This document shows, in pieces, positions 1-9,130 of a stretch of DNA of 64,000 nucleotides. A program made the position numbers and the translations under genes. The stretch lies in the NCBI RefSeq assembly GCF_030285625.1, contig NZ_CP127294.1, positions 8,898,001-8,962,000 on the forward strand. Direction: 5' to 3'. This stretch comes from Amycolatopsis sp. 2-15. Its GTDB lineage: Bacteria > Actinomycetota > Actinomycetes > Mycobacteriales > Pseudonocardiaceae. The notes beneath the pieces are model-generated. The model did no database searches. It was not told the origin of the DNA and was given only the letters and a program-made list of their open reading frames with translations. The first letter of the stretch is position 1; each line of letters begins with the position of its first letter.

Positions 1-1382
1 GCGACGGCCTCGCGTAGCTCCTCACGCAGCGTGCCCGGGTCTCGGGGCGCGGCCACGCGCATGCCAGGCACCATGCCGAGCAGGGACAGGTCCCACATGC
101 CGTGGTGGCTGGGGCCGTCGGGGCCGGTGATGCCGGCGCGGTCGAGCACGAACGTCACCGGCTGGCGGTGCAGCGCGACGTCCATCAGGACCTGGTCGAA
201 CGCGCGGTTGAGGAACGTGGAGTAGACCGCCACCACCGGGTGGTAGCCGCCCATCGCGAGACCCGCCGCCGACGTCACGGCATGCTGCTCGGCGATGCCG
301 ACGTCGAACCAGCGGTCCGGGAACTTCTCGGAGAACTTCTCCAGGCCGGTGGACCGCAGCATCGCCGCGGTGATCGCCACCACGTCCTCACGCTCGGCGC
401 CGATCTTCGCCAGCTCGTCGCCGAACACGCCGGTCCAGCTGGGACCCTTCACCGGCGGCAGGCCGGTCTCCGGGTCGATCGGGTCGGTCTGGTGCATCTG
501 GTCGGCCTGGTGGTTCACCGCGGGCGCGTACCCGTGGCCCTTCTCGGTGACCACGTGCACGATCACGGCGCCGCCGTACGCGCGGGCGCTCTGCAGCGCC
601 TTCTCCAGCGCCACCAGGTCGTGGCCGTCCACCGGGCCGAGGTACTTCAGGCCCAGGTCGGAGAACATCACCTGCGGGCTCAGCGCGTCCTTGATGCCGG
701 CCTTCGCGGCGTGCAGCGCGGCGTAGATCGGCCGGCCCACCACGGGGGTGTTGCGCAGGATCTCGCGCCCGCCGTCGAGCAGTCGCTCGTAACCGGGCTG
801 CAGCCGCAGCGCCGCCAAGTGGTCGGCGAGCCCGCCGATGGTCGGCGAGTAGGACCGGCCGTTGTCGTTGATCACGATCACGACCGGGCGGTCCCGGTTC
901 GCCGCGATGTTGTTGAGCGCCTCCCAGCACATGCCGCCGGTCAGCGCGCCGTCGCCGACCACCGCCACGGCGTGGCGCGGGGCACCACCGGACAGCTCGA
1001 ACGCCTTCGCCAGGCCGTCCACATAGGACAGCGCGGTGGACGCGTGGCTGTTCTCCACCAGGTCGTGCTCGCTCTCGGCACGCGACGGGTACCCCGTCGG
1101 CCCGCCGAGCTGGCGCAGCTTGTCGAACTCGCTGTGCCGGCCCGTCACGATCTTGTGCACGTACGCCTGGTGACCGACGTCCCACACGATCGCGTCGCGT
1201 GGCGAATCGAACACCCGGTGCAGCGCGAGCGTGAGCTCCACGACACCCAGGTTCGGACCGAGGTGACCCCCGGACCGCCGCACCTTCTCGACGAGGAAAT
1301 CCCTGATCTCGGCGGCCAGCTCGTCGAGGTCCTCGACGCTCATGCGCTTCAGGTCCGCCGGTCCGTGCACGGAGTCCAGCAT
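1..1382 (-). CDS. dxs: 1-deoxy-D-xylulose-5-phosphate synthase, N-terminal about 460 residues (3' end outside window)
   Basis: Condenses pyruvate and glyceraldehyde 3-phosphate to 1-deoxy-D-xylulose 5-phosphate, the first step of the MEP isoprenoid pathway, using thiamine diphosphate in the cytosol. Reading the minus strand gives the family start [14 protein letters not shown], the Dxs segment [20 protein letters not shown], the ThDP-binding run GDGALTGG to [13 protein letters not shown], and [18 protein letters not shown]. About 460 of roughly 640 residues are present, so the C-terminal domain lies beyond the left edge. The ATG has a GGTGGAG Shine-Dalgarno about 8 bases upstream. The gene is divergent from the betaine cluster. 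Confidence 0.97.
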   Translation of the reverse strand, partial: MLDSVHGPADLKRMSVEDLDELAAEIRDFLVEKVRRSGGHLGPNLGVVELTLALHRVFDSPRDAIVWDVGHQAYVHKIVTGRHSEFDKLRQLGGPTGYPSRAESEHDLVENSHASTALSYVDGLAKAFELSGGAPRHAVAVVGDGALTGGMCWEALNNIAANRDRPVVIVINDNGRSYSPTIGGLADHLAALRLQPGYERLLDGGREILRNTPVVGRPIYAALHAAKAGIKDALSPQVMFSDLGLKYLGPVDGHDLVALEKALQSARAYGGAVIVHVVTEKGHGYAPAVNHQADQMHQTDPIDPETGLPPVKGPSWTGVFGDELAKIGAEREDVVAITAAMLRSTGLEKFSEKFPDRWFDVGIAEQHAVTSAAGLAMGGYHPVVAVYSTFLNRAFDQVLMDVALHRQPVTFVLDRAGITGPDGPSHHGMWDLSLLGMVPGMRVAAPRDPGTLREELREAV

Positions 1383-1597
1383 CGTCACAGCTCCACCTCG
1401 CCTGGTTCCCTTCGCTCCCGCCAGTTCGGGCCAGTCTACGGATCCGCGCCACCACCGCCGCGCCGCCCGCGTCCCGGATCACACGCCGACGCCCCGCGCA
1501 ACTCCACGGTCGGGTGTGAACATGGAGTCTTCGGCCAAGTCGCGGCTACCGCGAGTGGCCCCGATAATCCGAACCGGACCAAGATCGAGAGGACCTC

Positions 1598-3067
1598 ATG
1601 GCGGACTTGTACATCGGCGGCGAATGGGTGGACGCGAAGGCAGGTGGCCGGCGCGAAATCCGGTGCCCGGCCGACGGCTCGCTCGTCGCCGAGGTGGCCG
1701 AGGCCACGCGCGAGGACACCGAGGCCGCGATCGCCGCCGCCCGGCGCGCGTTCGACACCGGCCCGTGGCCCTCGACGCCCGCCGCGCACCGCGGTGACCT
1801 GCTGCTGCGCACGGCCGACCTGCTCGACCGCGACGCCGAGACCTTCGCCCGCGCCGAGTCGCTCGACACCGGCAAACGCCTGGTGGAGAGCCGTTACGAC
1901 ATGGCCGACATCGCCGCCTGCCTGCGGTATTTCGGCAAGCTCGCGGCCAACGACGCGGGCCGGGTGGTCGACACCGGCAGCGCCGAGGCGTTCAGCCGGA
2001 TCGTGCACGAACCGGTGGGGGTGTGCGGGCTCATCACGCCGTGGAACTACCCGCTGCTCCAGACCATCTGGAAGGTCGCGCCCGCGTTGGCCGCGGGAAA
2101 CACGTTCGTGCTCAAGCCGAGCGAGCTGACGCCGCACACGTCGATCCTGCTCATGAAGCTGCTCACCGAGGCCGGCCTGCCCGGCGGCGTCGCCAACCTC
2201 GTGCTCGGCGCGGGCCCGGAAGCCGGCGCGCCGCTTTCGGAGCACCCGGACGTGGACCTGGTCTCGTTCACCGGTGGTCTGGCCACCGGCCGCGTGATCG
2301 CCGCCAACGCCGCCGCGACGGTGAAAAAGGTGGCCCTGGAGCTCGGCGGCAAGAACCCCAACGTGGTGTTCGCCGACGCCGACTTCGAGACCGCCGTGGA
2401 CTACGCCCTCACGGCCGTGTTCCTGCACTCCGGCCAGGTCTGCTCCGCGGGAGCGCGGCTCATCGTCCAACGGGAGTGGCACGACGAGTTCGTCGACGAG
2501 CTGGTGCGCCGCGCCGAGCGGATCCGTCTCGGCGGGCCGTTCGACGAGCACGCCGAGACGGGACCGCTGATCTCGGCCGCCCACCGTGAAAAGGTCGAGC
2601 GCTACGTCGCCACGGCCCTGGCCGAGGGCGCCGTCCTGCGCACCGGTGGCAACCGGCCCGACGACCCCGAGCTGCGGAACGGTTTCTACTACCTGCCGAC
2701 GATCCTCGACAACGTCGCCCAAGGCAGCCACGCCGTGGTCGAGGAATCGTTCGGACCGGTGCTCACCGTCGAGACTTTCACCGACGAGGACGACGCCGTG
2801 CGCATCGCGAACGACACCCACTACGGGCTGGCCGGCGGCGTGTTCACCTACGACGCGGCGAAGGCACAGCGCGTGGCGAACCGCTTGCGCCACGGCACGG
2901 TCTGGATCAACGACTACCACCCGTACCTGCCGCAGGCCGAGTGGGGCGGCTACAAGCAGTCCGGCTTCGGCCGCGAGCTGGGCCCGACGGGCCTGGCCGA
3001 GTACACGGAGGCCAAGCACATATACCAGAACCTGCGTCCCGGCCCGCAGAAGTGGTTCGCAGGCTGA
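1598..3067 (+). CDS. betB: Betaine aldehyde dehydrogenase (ALDH superfamily)
   Basis: Oxidises betaine aldehyde to glycine betaine with NAD(P)+, giving the osmoprotectant. The 489-residue length is normal for the family. Seen in the sequence: PWNYPLLQ in the cofactor domain, VSFTGGLATG, the general-base Glu in ALELGGKNPN (about residue 248), the nucleophilic Cys in GQVCSAG (about residue 282), and the ESFGPVLTVETF and YHPYLPQAEWGGYKQSG C-terminal motifs. The ATG is preceded by GAGAGGA. Substrate is inferred from the choline-dehydrogenase-like gene two genes downstream; another aldehyde cannot be excluded from sequence alone. Confidence 0.88.
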   Translation: MADLYIGGEWVDAKAGGRREIRCPADGSLVAEVAEATREDTEAAIAAARRAFDTGPWPSTPAAHRGDLLLRTADLLDRDAETFARAESLDTGKRLVESRYDMADIAACLRYFGKLAANDAGRVVDTGSAEAFSRIVHEPVGVCGLITPWNYPLLQTIWKVAPALAAGNTFVLKPSELTPHTSILLMKLLTEAGLPGGVANLVLGAGPEAGAPLSEHPDVDLVSFTGGLATGRVIAANAAATVKKVALELGGKNPNVVFADADFETAVDYALTAVFLHSGQVCSAGARLIVQREWHDEFVDELVRRAERIRLGGPFDEHAETGPLISAAHREKVERYVATALAEGAVLRTGGNRPDDPELRNGFYYLPTILDNVAQGSHAVVEESFGPVLTVETFTDEDDAVRIANDTHYGLAGGVFTYDAAKAQRVANRLRHGTVWINDYHPYLPQAEWGGYKQSGFGRELGPTGLAEYTEAKHIYQNLRPGPQKWFAG

Positions 3068-3129
3068 CACCCGCGCCCTCGAGAAGCGCCTTCAAGCCCT
3101 AGTCCGATCGAGAACCACCGAAAGGACCA

Positions 3130-4698
3130 GTGCCCGTGAGCACCGACACCGGCGGCCGCGCCGGCGCGGACACCAGCGACAGCGGCGACCGAGAACTCGG
3201 CGAGTTCGGCTACACCAACCAGCTCAAGAGAACGCTGGGCAGCTTCCACACCTTCGCCGCCGGCATCAGCTACATCTCGGTGCTCACGGGCGTGTTCCAG
3301 CTCTCCTACCTGGGGATCTCCGAGGGCGGCCCGGCGTACTGGTGGTCGTGGCCGATGGTGTTCGCCGGGCAGCTCATGGTGGCGCTGAGCTTCGCGGAGC
3401 TGGCCGCGCAGTACCCGGTGGCCGGGTCGGTCTACAACTGGGCGAAGAAGCTCGGCAACGGGCACGTGGCGTGGCTGGCGGGCTGGATGATGCTGCTGGC
3501 CTCGATCGTGTCCATCTCCGCGACGGCGCTGGCCTACCAGCGCACGCTGCCGCAGATCACCTCGTTCTTCCAGTTCATCGGCGACGGTTCGGGCACCAGC
3601 GACGCGGCCAACGGCGTGTTGCTCGCCGCCTGCCTCATCGTGTTCACGACGCTGGTCAACGCGTTCGGCGTGAAGCTGATGGCCCGGATCAACAGCGCGG
3701 GCGTGTTCATCGAGCTGCTGTTCGCGGTGCTGCTGGTGGTGTTCCTGGCGTTCCACTTCGTGCGCGGTCCCGGCGTGGTCACGGAGACGAACGGCACCGG
3801 CGCCGGGCACGCGGGCGGTTACCTCGGCGCGTTCCTCATCGCGGCCATCGCGTCGTCCTACGTGATGTACGGGTTCGACACGGCGGCCTCGCTCGGCGAG
3901 GAGTCGGTGGACCCGCACCGCAACGCGCCGAAGGCGATCATGCGCGCGCTGGTGGCGTCGTTCCTGCTCGGCGGGCTGATCATCCTGTTCGCGCTCATGG
4001 CCGTCGGCAACATCCACGCACCCGAGCTCGGCACGGTCGGCCTGCAGTTCGTGCTCACCGACGCGCTCGGGCCGGCGATCGGGCGGATCTTCCTGTTCGT
4101 GGTGTTCATCGCGATCACGGTGTGCGTGCTGGCCGTGCACACGGCGGCGATCCGCATCGCGTTCGCGATGGCGCGGGACAACGCGCTACCCGGCGGCTCG
4201 AAGCTCGCACGGGTCAACAAGAAGACGGGCACACCGGTGCTGCCGGCGATCGTGATCGGCGTGATCGCCATCGCGCTGCTGCTGGTCAACATCAACTCGT
4301 CGCAGATCTTCTCGGCGGTGACGAGTCTCGCGATCATCCTGATCTACGTGGCCTATCTGCTGGTGACCGTGCCGATGCTGGTGAAGCGGCTGCGCGGGCA
4401 GTGGCCGCGCAAGGACTGTCCGCCGGGGCGGTTCTCGCTCGGGCGCTGGGGCCTGCCGGTGAACGTGCTCGCGGTGCTGTGGGGCCTCGGGATGACGGTG
4501 AACCTCGCGTGGCCGCGCACGGAGATCTACAACGCGTCGCCGCCGTTCCACTGGTACCTGCGCTGGAGCTCGGTGCTGTTCGTCGGCGTGTTCGCGGCCG
4601 GCGGGTTCGCCTACTACTGGTTCGTGCAGCGCCACCGCATCGGGGTGCTCGCGGGCCACGCTTCGGTGCCGTCGTCTCAGAAGGAGGAGTCCAGGTGA
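3130..4698 (+). CDS. APC-superfamily permease, probable choline/amino acid transporter
   Basis: A 522-residue polytopic membrane protein with about 12 hydrophobic segments after a short charged N-terminus. The opening GYTNQLKRTLGSFHTFAAGISYISVLTG is typical of the amino acid/choline branch of the APC family, and YGFDTAASLGEESVDPHRNAPKAI is the conserved mid-protein loop. Lying between betB and a GMC choline dehydrogenase, it probably imports choline; this is inference from position. It starts at GTG with AAAGGA upstream; a second GTG two codons later is possible. Its stop overlaps the next gene's start as GTGA, so the two are translationally coupled. Confidence 0.82.
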   Translation: MPVSTDTGGRAGADTSDSGDRELGEFGYTNQLKRTLGSFHTFAAGISYISVLTGVFQLSYLGISEGGPAYWWSWPMVFAGQLMVALSFAELAAQYPVAGSVYNWAKKLGNGHVAWLAGWMMLLASIVSISATALAYQRTLPQITSFFQFIGDGSGTSDAANGVLLAACLIVFTTLVNAFGVKLMARINSAGVFIELLFAVLLVVFLAFHFVRGPGVVTETNGTGAGHAGGYLGAFLIAAIASSYVMYGFDTAASLGEESVDPHRNAPKAIMRALVASFLLGGLIILFALMAVGNIHAPELGTVGLQFVLTDALGPAIGRIFLFVVFIAITVCVLAVHTAAIRIAFAMARDNALPGGSKLARVNKKTGTPVLPAIVIGVIAIALLLVNINSSQIFSAVTSLAIILIYVAYLLVTVPMLVKRLRGQWPRKDCPPGRFSLGRWGLPVNVLAVLWGLGMTVNLAWPRTEIYNASPPFHWYLRWSSVLFVGVFAAGGFAYYWFVQRHRIGVLAGHASVPSSQKEESR

Positions 4699-6242
4699 AC
4701 GAGTTCGACTACGTGGTGGTCGGCGGCGGCACGGCGGGTTCGGTGGTGGCGGCGAGACTTTCGGAGGACCCGGACGTCACCGTCTGCCTGCTGGAAGCCG
4801 GACCGTCCGATGTGGACGACGCCGCCGTGCTCGAGCTGACGAACTGGATGGCGCTGCTGGAATCCGGCTACGACTGGGACTACCTGGTGGAGCCGCAGGA
4901 GGCCGGCAACTCGTTCCTGCGCCAGGCTCGCGCCCGGGTGCTCGGCGGGTGTTCGTCGCACAACTCGTGCATCGCGTTCTGGGCACCGGCCGAAGACCTC
5001 GACGAGTGGGCGTCACTCGGCCTGCCGGGCTGGTCGGCCGCCGACATCTTCCCGCTGTACCGGCGGCTCGAGACCAACGACGGCCCCGGCGAGCACCACG
5101 GCCGCTCCGGGCCCGTGACGATCCGGTCCGTGCCGCCGCGCGACCCCGCGGGTGTCGCGATGCTCGCCGCGTGCGAGCAGGCCGGCATCCCGACCATGGA
5201 GTTCAACTCCGGCAAGACGGTCACGCACGGCGCCAACTGGTTCCAGATCAACGCGCGCGAGGACGGCGTGCGGTCCTCGGCCTCGGTGTCGTACCTGCAC
5301 CCGATCCTGGACACGCGCAAGAACCTCGAGGTGCGCACCGGCGCACGGGCCAAGCGGCTGCTGTTCGACGGCCGTCGCTGCACCGGCGTCGAGCTGCAGC
5401 ACCCGGACCTGATCCACCACACGACCGTGACCGCGCGACGCGAGGTGATCGTGAGCTCCGGCGCGATCGACACGCCGAAGCTGCTGATGCTCTCGGGCAT
5501 CGGGCCCGCCGGGCACCTGCGCGAGGTGGGCGTGGACGTGCTCGTGGACTCCCCCGGCGTCGGCTCGAACCTGGAGGACCACCCCGAGGGCCTGGTCCAG
5601 TGGGACGCGCTGCAGCCGATGGTCACCGAGTCCACGCAGTGGTGGGAGATCGGCATCTTCACCACCACCGAAGAAGGTCTGGACCGGCCGGACCTGATGT
5701 TCCACTACGGCTCGGTGCCCTTCGACCTGAACACGCTGCGCCACGGCTACCCGACCACGGAGAACGGTTTCTGCCTCACGCCGAACGTCACGCGCAGCCG
5801 CTCGCGCGGCACCGTCCGCCTGCGCACGCGCGACTTCCGCGACAAGCCCCGCGTGGACCCGCGCTACTTCACCGACGAGCACGACCTGCGCGTGATGACC
5901 CACGGCGTGAAGCTGGCCCGCCAGATCGCCGCGCAGCCGGCGCTCGATGAGTGGGCGGGCGTCGAGCTCTCGCCGGGCCGCGACTGCGTGAGCGACGACG
6001 AGATCGCCGACTACCTCCGCAAGACCCACAACACCGTCTACCACCCCGCGTGCACCGCCCGGATGGGCCCGGACGGCGACCCGGACGCGGTGCTCGACGC
6101 TCGCCTGCGCGTGCGTGGCGTCGAGGGCCTGCGCGTGGCGGACGCGTCGGTGATGCCGTTCCTGGTGACGGTGAACCCATGCATCACCACGATGGCGATC
6201 GGCGAGAAATGTGCGGACCTGATCAAGCAGGACCGCGCCTGA
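4695..6242 (+). CDS. betA: GMC-family FAD oxidoreductase, probable choline dehydrogenase
   Basis: Predicted to oxidise choline to betaine aldehyde, feeding the aldehyde dehydrogenase encoded upstream. The 515-residue protein opens with the FAD dinucleotide-binding motif VVVGGGTAGSVVAARL (about residues 7-22), has the GMC signature around ARVLGGCSSHNSCIAFW, a SSGAIDTPKLLMLSGIGP segment, and the catalytic pair near the C-terminus: His in VYHPACTARMG (about 450) and Asn in TVNPCITTMAIGEKCADLI (about 494). Start is GTG overlapping the permease stop, with a very strong AAGGAGGAG site. Other GMC alcohol oxidases look similar; the neighbours support choline. Confidence 0.85.
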   Translation: MNEFDYVVVGGGTAGSVVAARLSEDPDVTVCLLEAGPSDVDDAAVLELTNWMALLESGYDWDYLVEPQEAGNSFLRQARARVLGGCSSHNSCIAFWAPAEDLDEWASLGLPGWSAADIFPLYRRLETNDGPGEHHGRSGPVTIRSVPPRDPAGVAMLAACEQAGIPTMEFNSGKTVTHGANWFQINAREDGVRSSASVSYLHPILDTRKNLEVRTGARAKRLLFDGRRCTGVELQHPDLIHHTTVTARREVIVSSGAIDTPKLLMLSGIGPAGHLREVGVDVLVDSPGVGSNLEDHPEGLVQWDALQPMVTESTQWWEIGIFTTTEEGLDRPDLMFHYGSVPFDLNTLRHGYPTTENGFCLTPNVTRSRSRGTVRLRTRDFRDKPRVDPRYFTDEHDLRVMTHGVKLARQIAAQPALDEWAGVELSPGRDCVSDDEIADYLRKTHNTVYHPACTARMGPDGDPDAVLDARLRVRGVEGLRVADASVMPFLVTVNPCITTMAIGEKCADLIKQDRA

Positions 6243-6359
6243 GATCACCATGCGAGCCGGGTTTCCGGTGAGCGGGCCCCGACCACAAGCGTCCGTCCGG
6301 AGGCAGTGGAACCGGTCACGGCGCCCTACACTCGGGTCCCCGGGCCTGGTGGAGGTGTC

Positions 6360-6785
6360 GTGAGCGGTGGGTCGCTGCGCAGGACGCGGGCGGTGCTGGT
6401 GGCCGGCACGGCCGTGGCGGGCGGAGTGGCCCTCGTCCTGCCGACGGCCCACTCCCTGCCCGGCAGGCTGCCCGCCGACGACCTCGGCCCCGAGCTGAGC
6501 CTGGCGCTGAGGATCGTCTGCGCGGTGGCGCTGGCGGCCGCGTTCGCGCTCGCGTGGGTCACGCTCAAGCGCCACAGCGACGAGCCGCTGGCGTTCGCGA
6601 TGCTGCCCGGGCTCGTCATCGCCGGGATCGCCGTGCGCTACCTCGTGCGGACGCTGCCGGCGTTCGCGGACGAGTTCCCGGCCGCGGGCATCGGGCCGGC
6701 GCTGGGCGCGTGGCTGTTGCTCGGTGTCGGCGGGCTGCTGACGGTGACGGGGCTCGCAGCGGGCTTCGCGCTCAGGGCCCGCTGA
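6360..6785 (+). CDS. Small integral membrane protein, unknown function
   Basis: About 141 residues with four hydrophobic stretches: VLVAGTAVAGGVALVLP, LRIVCAVALAAAFALAWVTL, FAMLPGLVIAGIAVRYLV and GAWLLLGVGGLLTVTGLAAG. No family recognised. I chose the GTG after GGTGGAGG, giving VSGGSLRRTRAVLVAG; an in-frame ATG 18 codons upstream would add a Pro/Gly-rich segment without a ribosome site. It sits about 120 bases after the betaine cluster and 42 bases before an iron-regulated lipoprotein gene, so it is probably not part of either unit. Confidence 0.65.
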   Translation: MSGGSLRRTRAVLVAGTAVAGGVALVLPTAHSLPGRLPADDLGPELSLALRIVCAVALAAAFALAWVTLKRHSDEPLAFAMLPGLVIAGIAVRYLVRTLPAFADEFPAAGIGPALGAWLLLGVGGLLTVTGLAAGFALRAR

Positions 6786-6790
6786 CGCCG

Positions 6791-6820
6791 TTGCAAAAAT
6801 AGGCAATGCTTACCTAATAT
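6791..6820 (+). promoter_or_regulatory. Iron-box promoter (IdeR/DmdR-type operator) of the siderophore-binding protein gene
   Basis: Bases 6799-6817 match the actinobacterial iron box TTAGGTTAGGCTAACCTAA at 14 of 19 positions, including the right half CTTACCTAA. A -35-like TTGCAA (6791-6796) and a -10-like TAATAT (6815-6820, 18-base spacer) bracket and overlap the box. Transcription would start about at the ATG (6828), so the mRNA is probably leaderless; no Shine-Dalgarno is visible. Iron-bound repressor would block polymerase here. Confidence 0.72.
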
Positions 6821-6827
6821 CCCGCGC

Positions 6828-7838
6828 ATGACTTCTGCTCTGGTGGGGCGGCGTGGGGTACTCAAAGCCGCGGTGGGGGTGTCCGCGGGGCTGGCCCTGG
6901 CGGCTTGTTCGAGCTCCGGCGAGACCCCAGCCGCGAGCGGTCCGGCCGCGCCCGGCTTCCCGGTCGACGTGAAGGGCGTCGAAGGCACCACGACGATCCC
7001 CCGGCCGCCGCAGCGCGTGGTGTCGGTGGGGCAGTACCGCGACTCGGACGCGGCCATCGCGCTCGGCGTCGTGCCGCTCATCACCCCTGACCTGGGCAAG
7101 TTCCTGCCGGGCGGGATGTCGCCGTGGCTCAAGGTGAAGGCGGGCGCCCACCCGCCCGAGCTGTTCGCCGACACGCAGCTGCCGTTCGAGCGCATCGCCG
7201 CGCTCAAGCCCGACCTGATCCTCGGCACCGACCGATCCACCCTGGCCCAGGACTACAAGACGCTCAGCGCGATCGCCCCGACGCTGTCGTCCGCATCCGG
7301 CTACAACAAGGACACCTGGCAGGTCACCACGCGCCGCGTCGCCACCGCGCTGGGCCGGGTCGACGCGGCCGAGAAGCTCGTCACCGACGTCGAGGCCCAG
7401 ATCAAGGCCGCGAAGGACGCCAGCCCGAGCTTCGCCGGCCGCACGTTCACCATCGGCCCGGTCACCGGCGACGGCACGATCACCACGATCAGCAGCGCCC
7501 AGGACGCGTCCGCCCTGTTCTTCGCGCAGCTGGGCCTGGTGCTCTCGCCGAAGGTGACGGCGCTGCCCCAGACCTCGATCCCGGGCCGCTCACAGATCAG
7601 CCCGGAACGCCTGGACCTCATCGACGCCGACGTCCTCGTGCTCACCTACACCACGCCGGGCAGCCGCGCGCAGACCGAGGCGCTGCCGCTGTTCCAGCAG
7701 CTCCCCGCCGTCCGCCGCGGCTCGTACGTCGCCCTCGACCTGACCACCGCGCTCGCGCTGGCGTTCCCCTCGGCGCTCAGCGTGCCTTACGGCCTGAACG
7801 AGGTCGTGCCCAAGATCTCGGGCGCGATCAAAGCTTGA
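6828..7838 (+). CDS. Fe(III)-siderophore ABC transporter substrate-binding lipoprotein
   Basis: A 336-residue periplasmic-binding (FecB/BtuF-like) lipoprotein predicted to bind ferric siderophores outside the membrane. The N-terminus has a twin-arginine-like GRRGVLKAAVGV and a lipobox LALAAC with Cys about 27. The mature part shows the class III binding-protein pattern: PQRVVSVGQYRDSDAAIALG, FERIAALKPDLILG and GRTFTIGPVTGDG. No permease or ATPase gene is adjacent, so it must share transporter components encoded elsewhere. The iron box directly before the ATG supports iron-starvation induction. Confidence 0.88.
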   Translation: MTSALVGRRGVLKAAVGVSAGLALAACSSSGETPAASGPAAPGFPVDVKGVEGTTTIPRPPQRVVSVGQYRDSDAAIALGVVPLITPDLGKFLPGGMSPWLKVKAGAHPPELFADTQLPFERIAALKPDLILGTDRSTLAQDYKTLSAIAPTLSSASGYNKDTWQVTTRRVATALGRVDAAEKLVTDVEAQIKAAKDASPSFAGRTFTIGPVTGDGTITTISSAQDASALFFAQLGLVLSPKVTALPQTSIPGRSQISPERLDLIDADVLVLTYTTPGSRAQTEALPLFQQLPAVRRGSYVALDLTTALALAFPSALSVPYGLNEVVPKISGAIKA

Positions 7839-7883
7839 GCACGCTCAGCATCTCGCTCGGCTCCGCACCAACGCCACCACAGC

Positions 7884-7913
7884 GCGAGATCGCCTGCTCA
7901 AAGGCGATCTCGC
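7884..7913. terminator. Hairpin between convergent genes
   Basis: A perfect 12-base inverted repeat, GCGAGATCGCCT and AGGCGATCTCGC, with loop GCTCAA. It lies between the siderophore-binding protein gene and the convergent RNA methyltransferase gene and could serve both strands. There is no T-run. Confidence 0.6.
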
Positions 7914-7939
7914 ACGCCCCGGCGGAGCCGGGGCCAAAA

Positions 7940-9130
7940 TCACTGCAGCAGCGCGACGCACTCCACGTGGTGGGTCATCGGGAACGCGTCGAACGCCCGC
8001 AGGTCGGTGAGCGAGTACCCGTGGTCGGCGAAGGTCGCCAGGTCCCGGGCGAGCGCGGCGGGGTCGCAGGCGACGTACACGATCCGGTCGGGCGAGCCCG
8101 CCGCGATGGCGTCCACGACGGCGCGGCCGGCGCCCTTGCGCGGTGGGTCGAGGACGACCACGTCGACGGGCTTCGGGGCGTCTTCCAGGGCGTGTTCGAC
8201 GCGACCCGCGCGCCACGACACCTGGGGCAGGTCGGCGAGGTTGCGCTCGCCGTCGGTCACCGCCTGGCGGCCGGACTCCACGGCGAGCACGCGCCCGTCG
8301 GGGCCGACCTGTTCGGCCAGCACGGACGCGAACAGCCCGACGCCGGCGTAGAGGTCCCATGCCACCCCGCCGCGCGGGGCCTCGGCCCACTCGCGCACGA
8401 GCTGTGCGAACGTGTCGGCCGCGAAGGGGTGCACCTGCCAGAAGCCGTGGGCGTCGAGGCGCCAGTCGCGGCCGGCGGCGTGCTGCACGGCGAGGCCGCC
8501 GGAGAGCTGGCGGGACTTGTTGCGGCCGTGGACGGTGGAGAGCTCCCGCAGGTGCGTGTGCCCGTCGCCGTCGGTGGTCGTCTCCAGCTCGGTGCCCGGG
8601 CGCCAGCGCTTGGCCAGCGCCACGTCGAGCGTGCCCGGCACGGCGATGGGGCAGGCGTCGAGCGCGACGACGCGGTGGCTGTGGTGCGCGCGCAGCCCGG
8701 CGCGGCCGTCACGGCCGGCCACGAGCCGCACGCGGCTGCGCCAGCCGAGCGGGCCACCGTCGAGCGGCTCGACCACGACGTCGCGCGTGATGCCCGCCAG
8801 CCGTTCCAGCTGCTCGGCGACCACGGCCGCCTTCAGGGAACGCTGGTACGCCGGGTCGGCGTGCTGCCAGTCGCAGCCGCCGCAGCCACCCGGCGTAGCC
8901 AGCGGGCACGGTGGAGTGACGCGGTGCTCCGAGGCGTCGAGCACCTCCACCGCATCCGCCCGGCAGAACGAGCCGCCCTTGTCCTCGGTCACCTCGGCGC
9001 GCACGCGCTCGCCCGGCAACCCATGGCGCACGAACACCACTCGTCCGTCCACACGCGACACGCAGTGGCCGCCGTGGGCGACCGGGCCGATCTCGAGCTC
9101 GAGCACGCGGCCGAGCCAGTTCTCCGTCAT
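7940..9130 (-). CDS. TrmA/RumA-family RNA (uracil-5-)-methyltransferase
   Basis: Predicted to transfer a methyl group from SAM to C5 of a uridine in rRNA or tRNA. The 396-residue protein has an N-terminal TRAM-type beta-barrel (residues 1-60), a Cys cluster in CPLATPGGCGGCDW (Cys 75, 83, 86) likely holding a [4Fe-4S] cluster, the SAM-binding LYAGVGLFASVLAEQVG, the catalytic motif DPPRKGAG, and nucleophile Cys in YVACDPAAL (about 355). It overlaps the permease gene upstream as ATGA. From memory this pair matches Rv2689c-Rv2690c. Target nucleotide not determinable here. Confidence 0.9.
   Translation of the reverse strand: MTENWLGRVLELEIGPVAHGGHCVSRVDGRVVFVRHGLPGERVRAEVTEDKGGSFCRADAVEVLDASEHRVTPPCPLATPGGCGGCDWQHADPAYQRSLKAAVVAEQLERLAGITRDVVVEPLDGGPLGWRSRVRLVAGRDGRAGLRAHHSHRVVALDACPIAVPGTLDVALAKRWRPGTELETTTDGDGHTHLRELSTVHGRNKSRQLSGGLAVQHAAGRDWRLDAHGFWQVHPFAADTFAQLVREWAEAPRGGVAWDLYAGVGLFASVLAEQVGPDGRVLAVESGRQAVTDGERNLADLPQVSWRAGRVEHALEDAPKPVDVVVLDPPRKGAGRAVVDAIAAGSPDRIVYVACDPAALARDLATFADHGYSLTDLRAFDAFPMTHHVECVALLQ

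Noticed and set aside
1540..1568. Possible promoter with GATAAT before betB
   Set aside because: The -10-like box is reasonable but no -35 is visible and no operator such as a BetI site is present.
102..2129. A long plus-strand open frame across dxs and betB
   Set aside because: His/Val/Arg-rich low-information composition, antisense to the clear dxs reading and out of frame with betB; a shadow of GC-rich codon bias.
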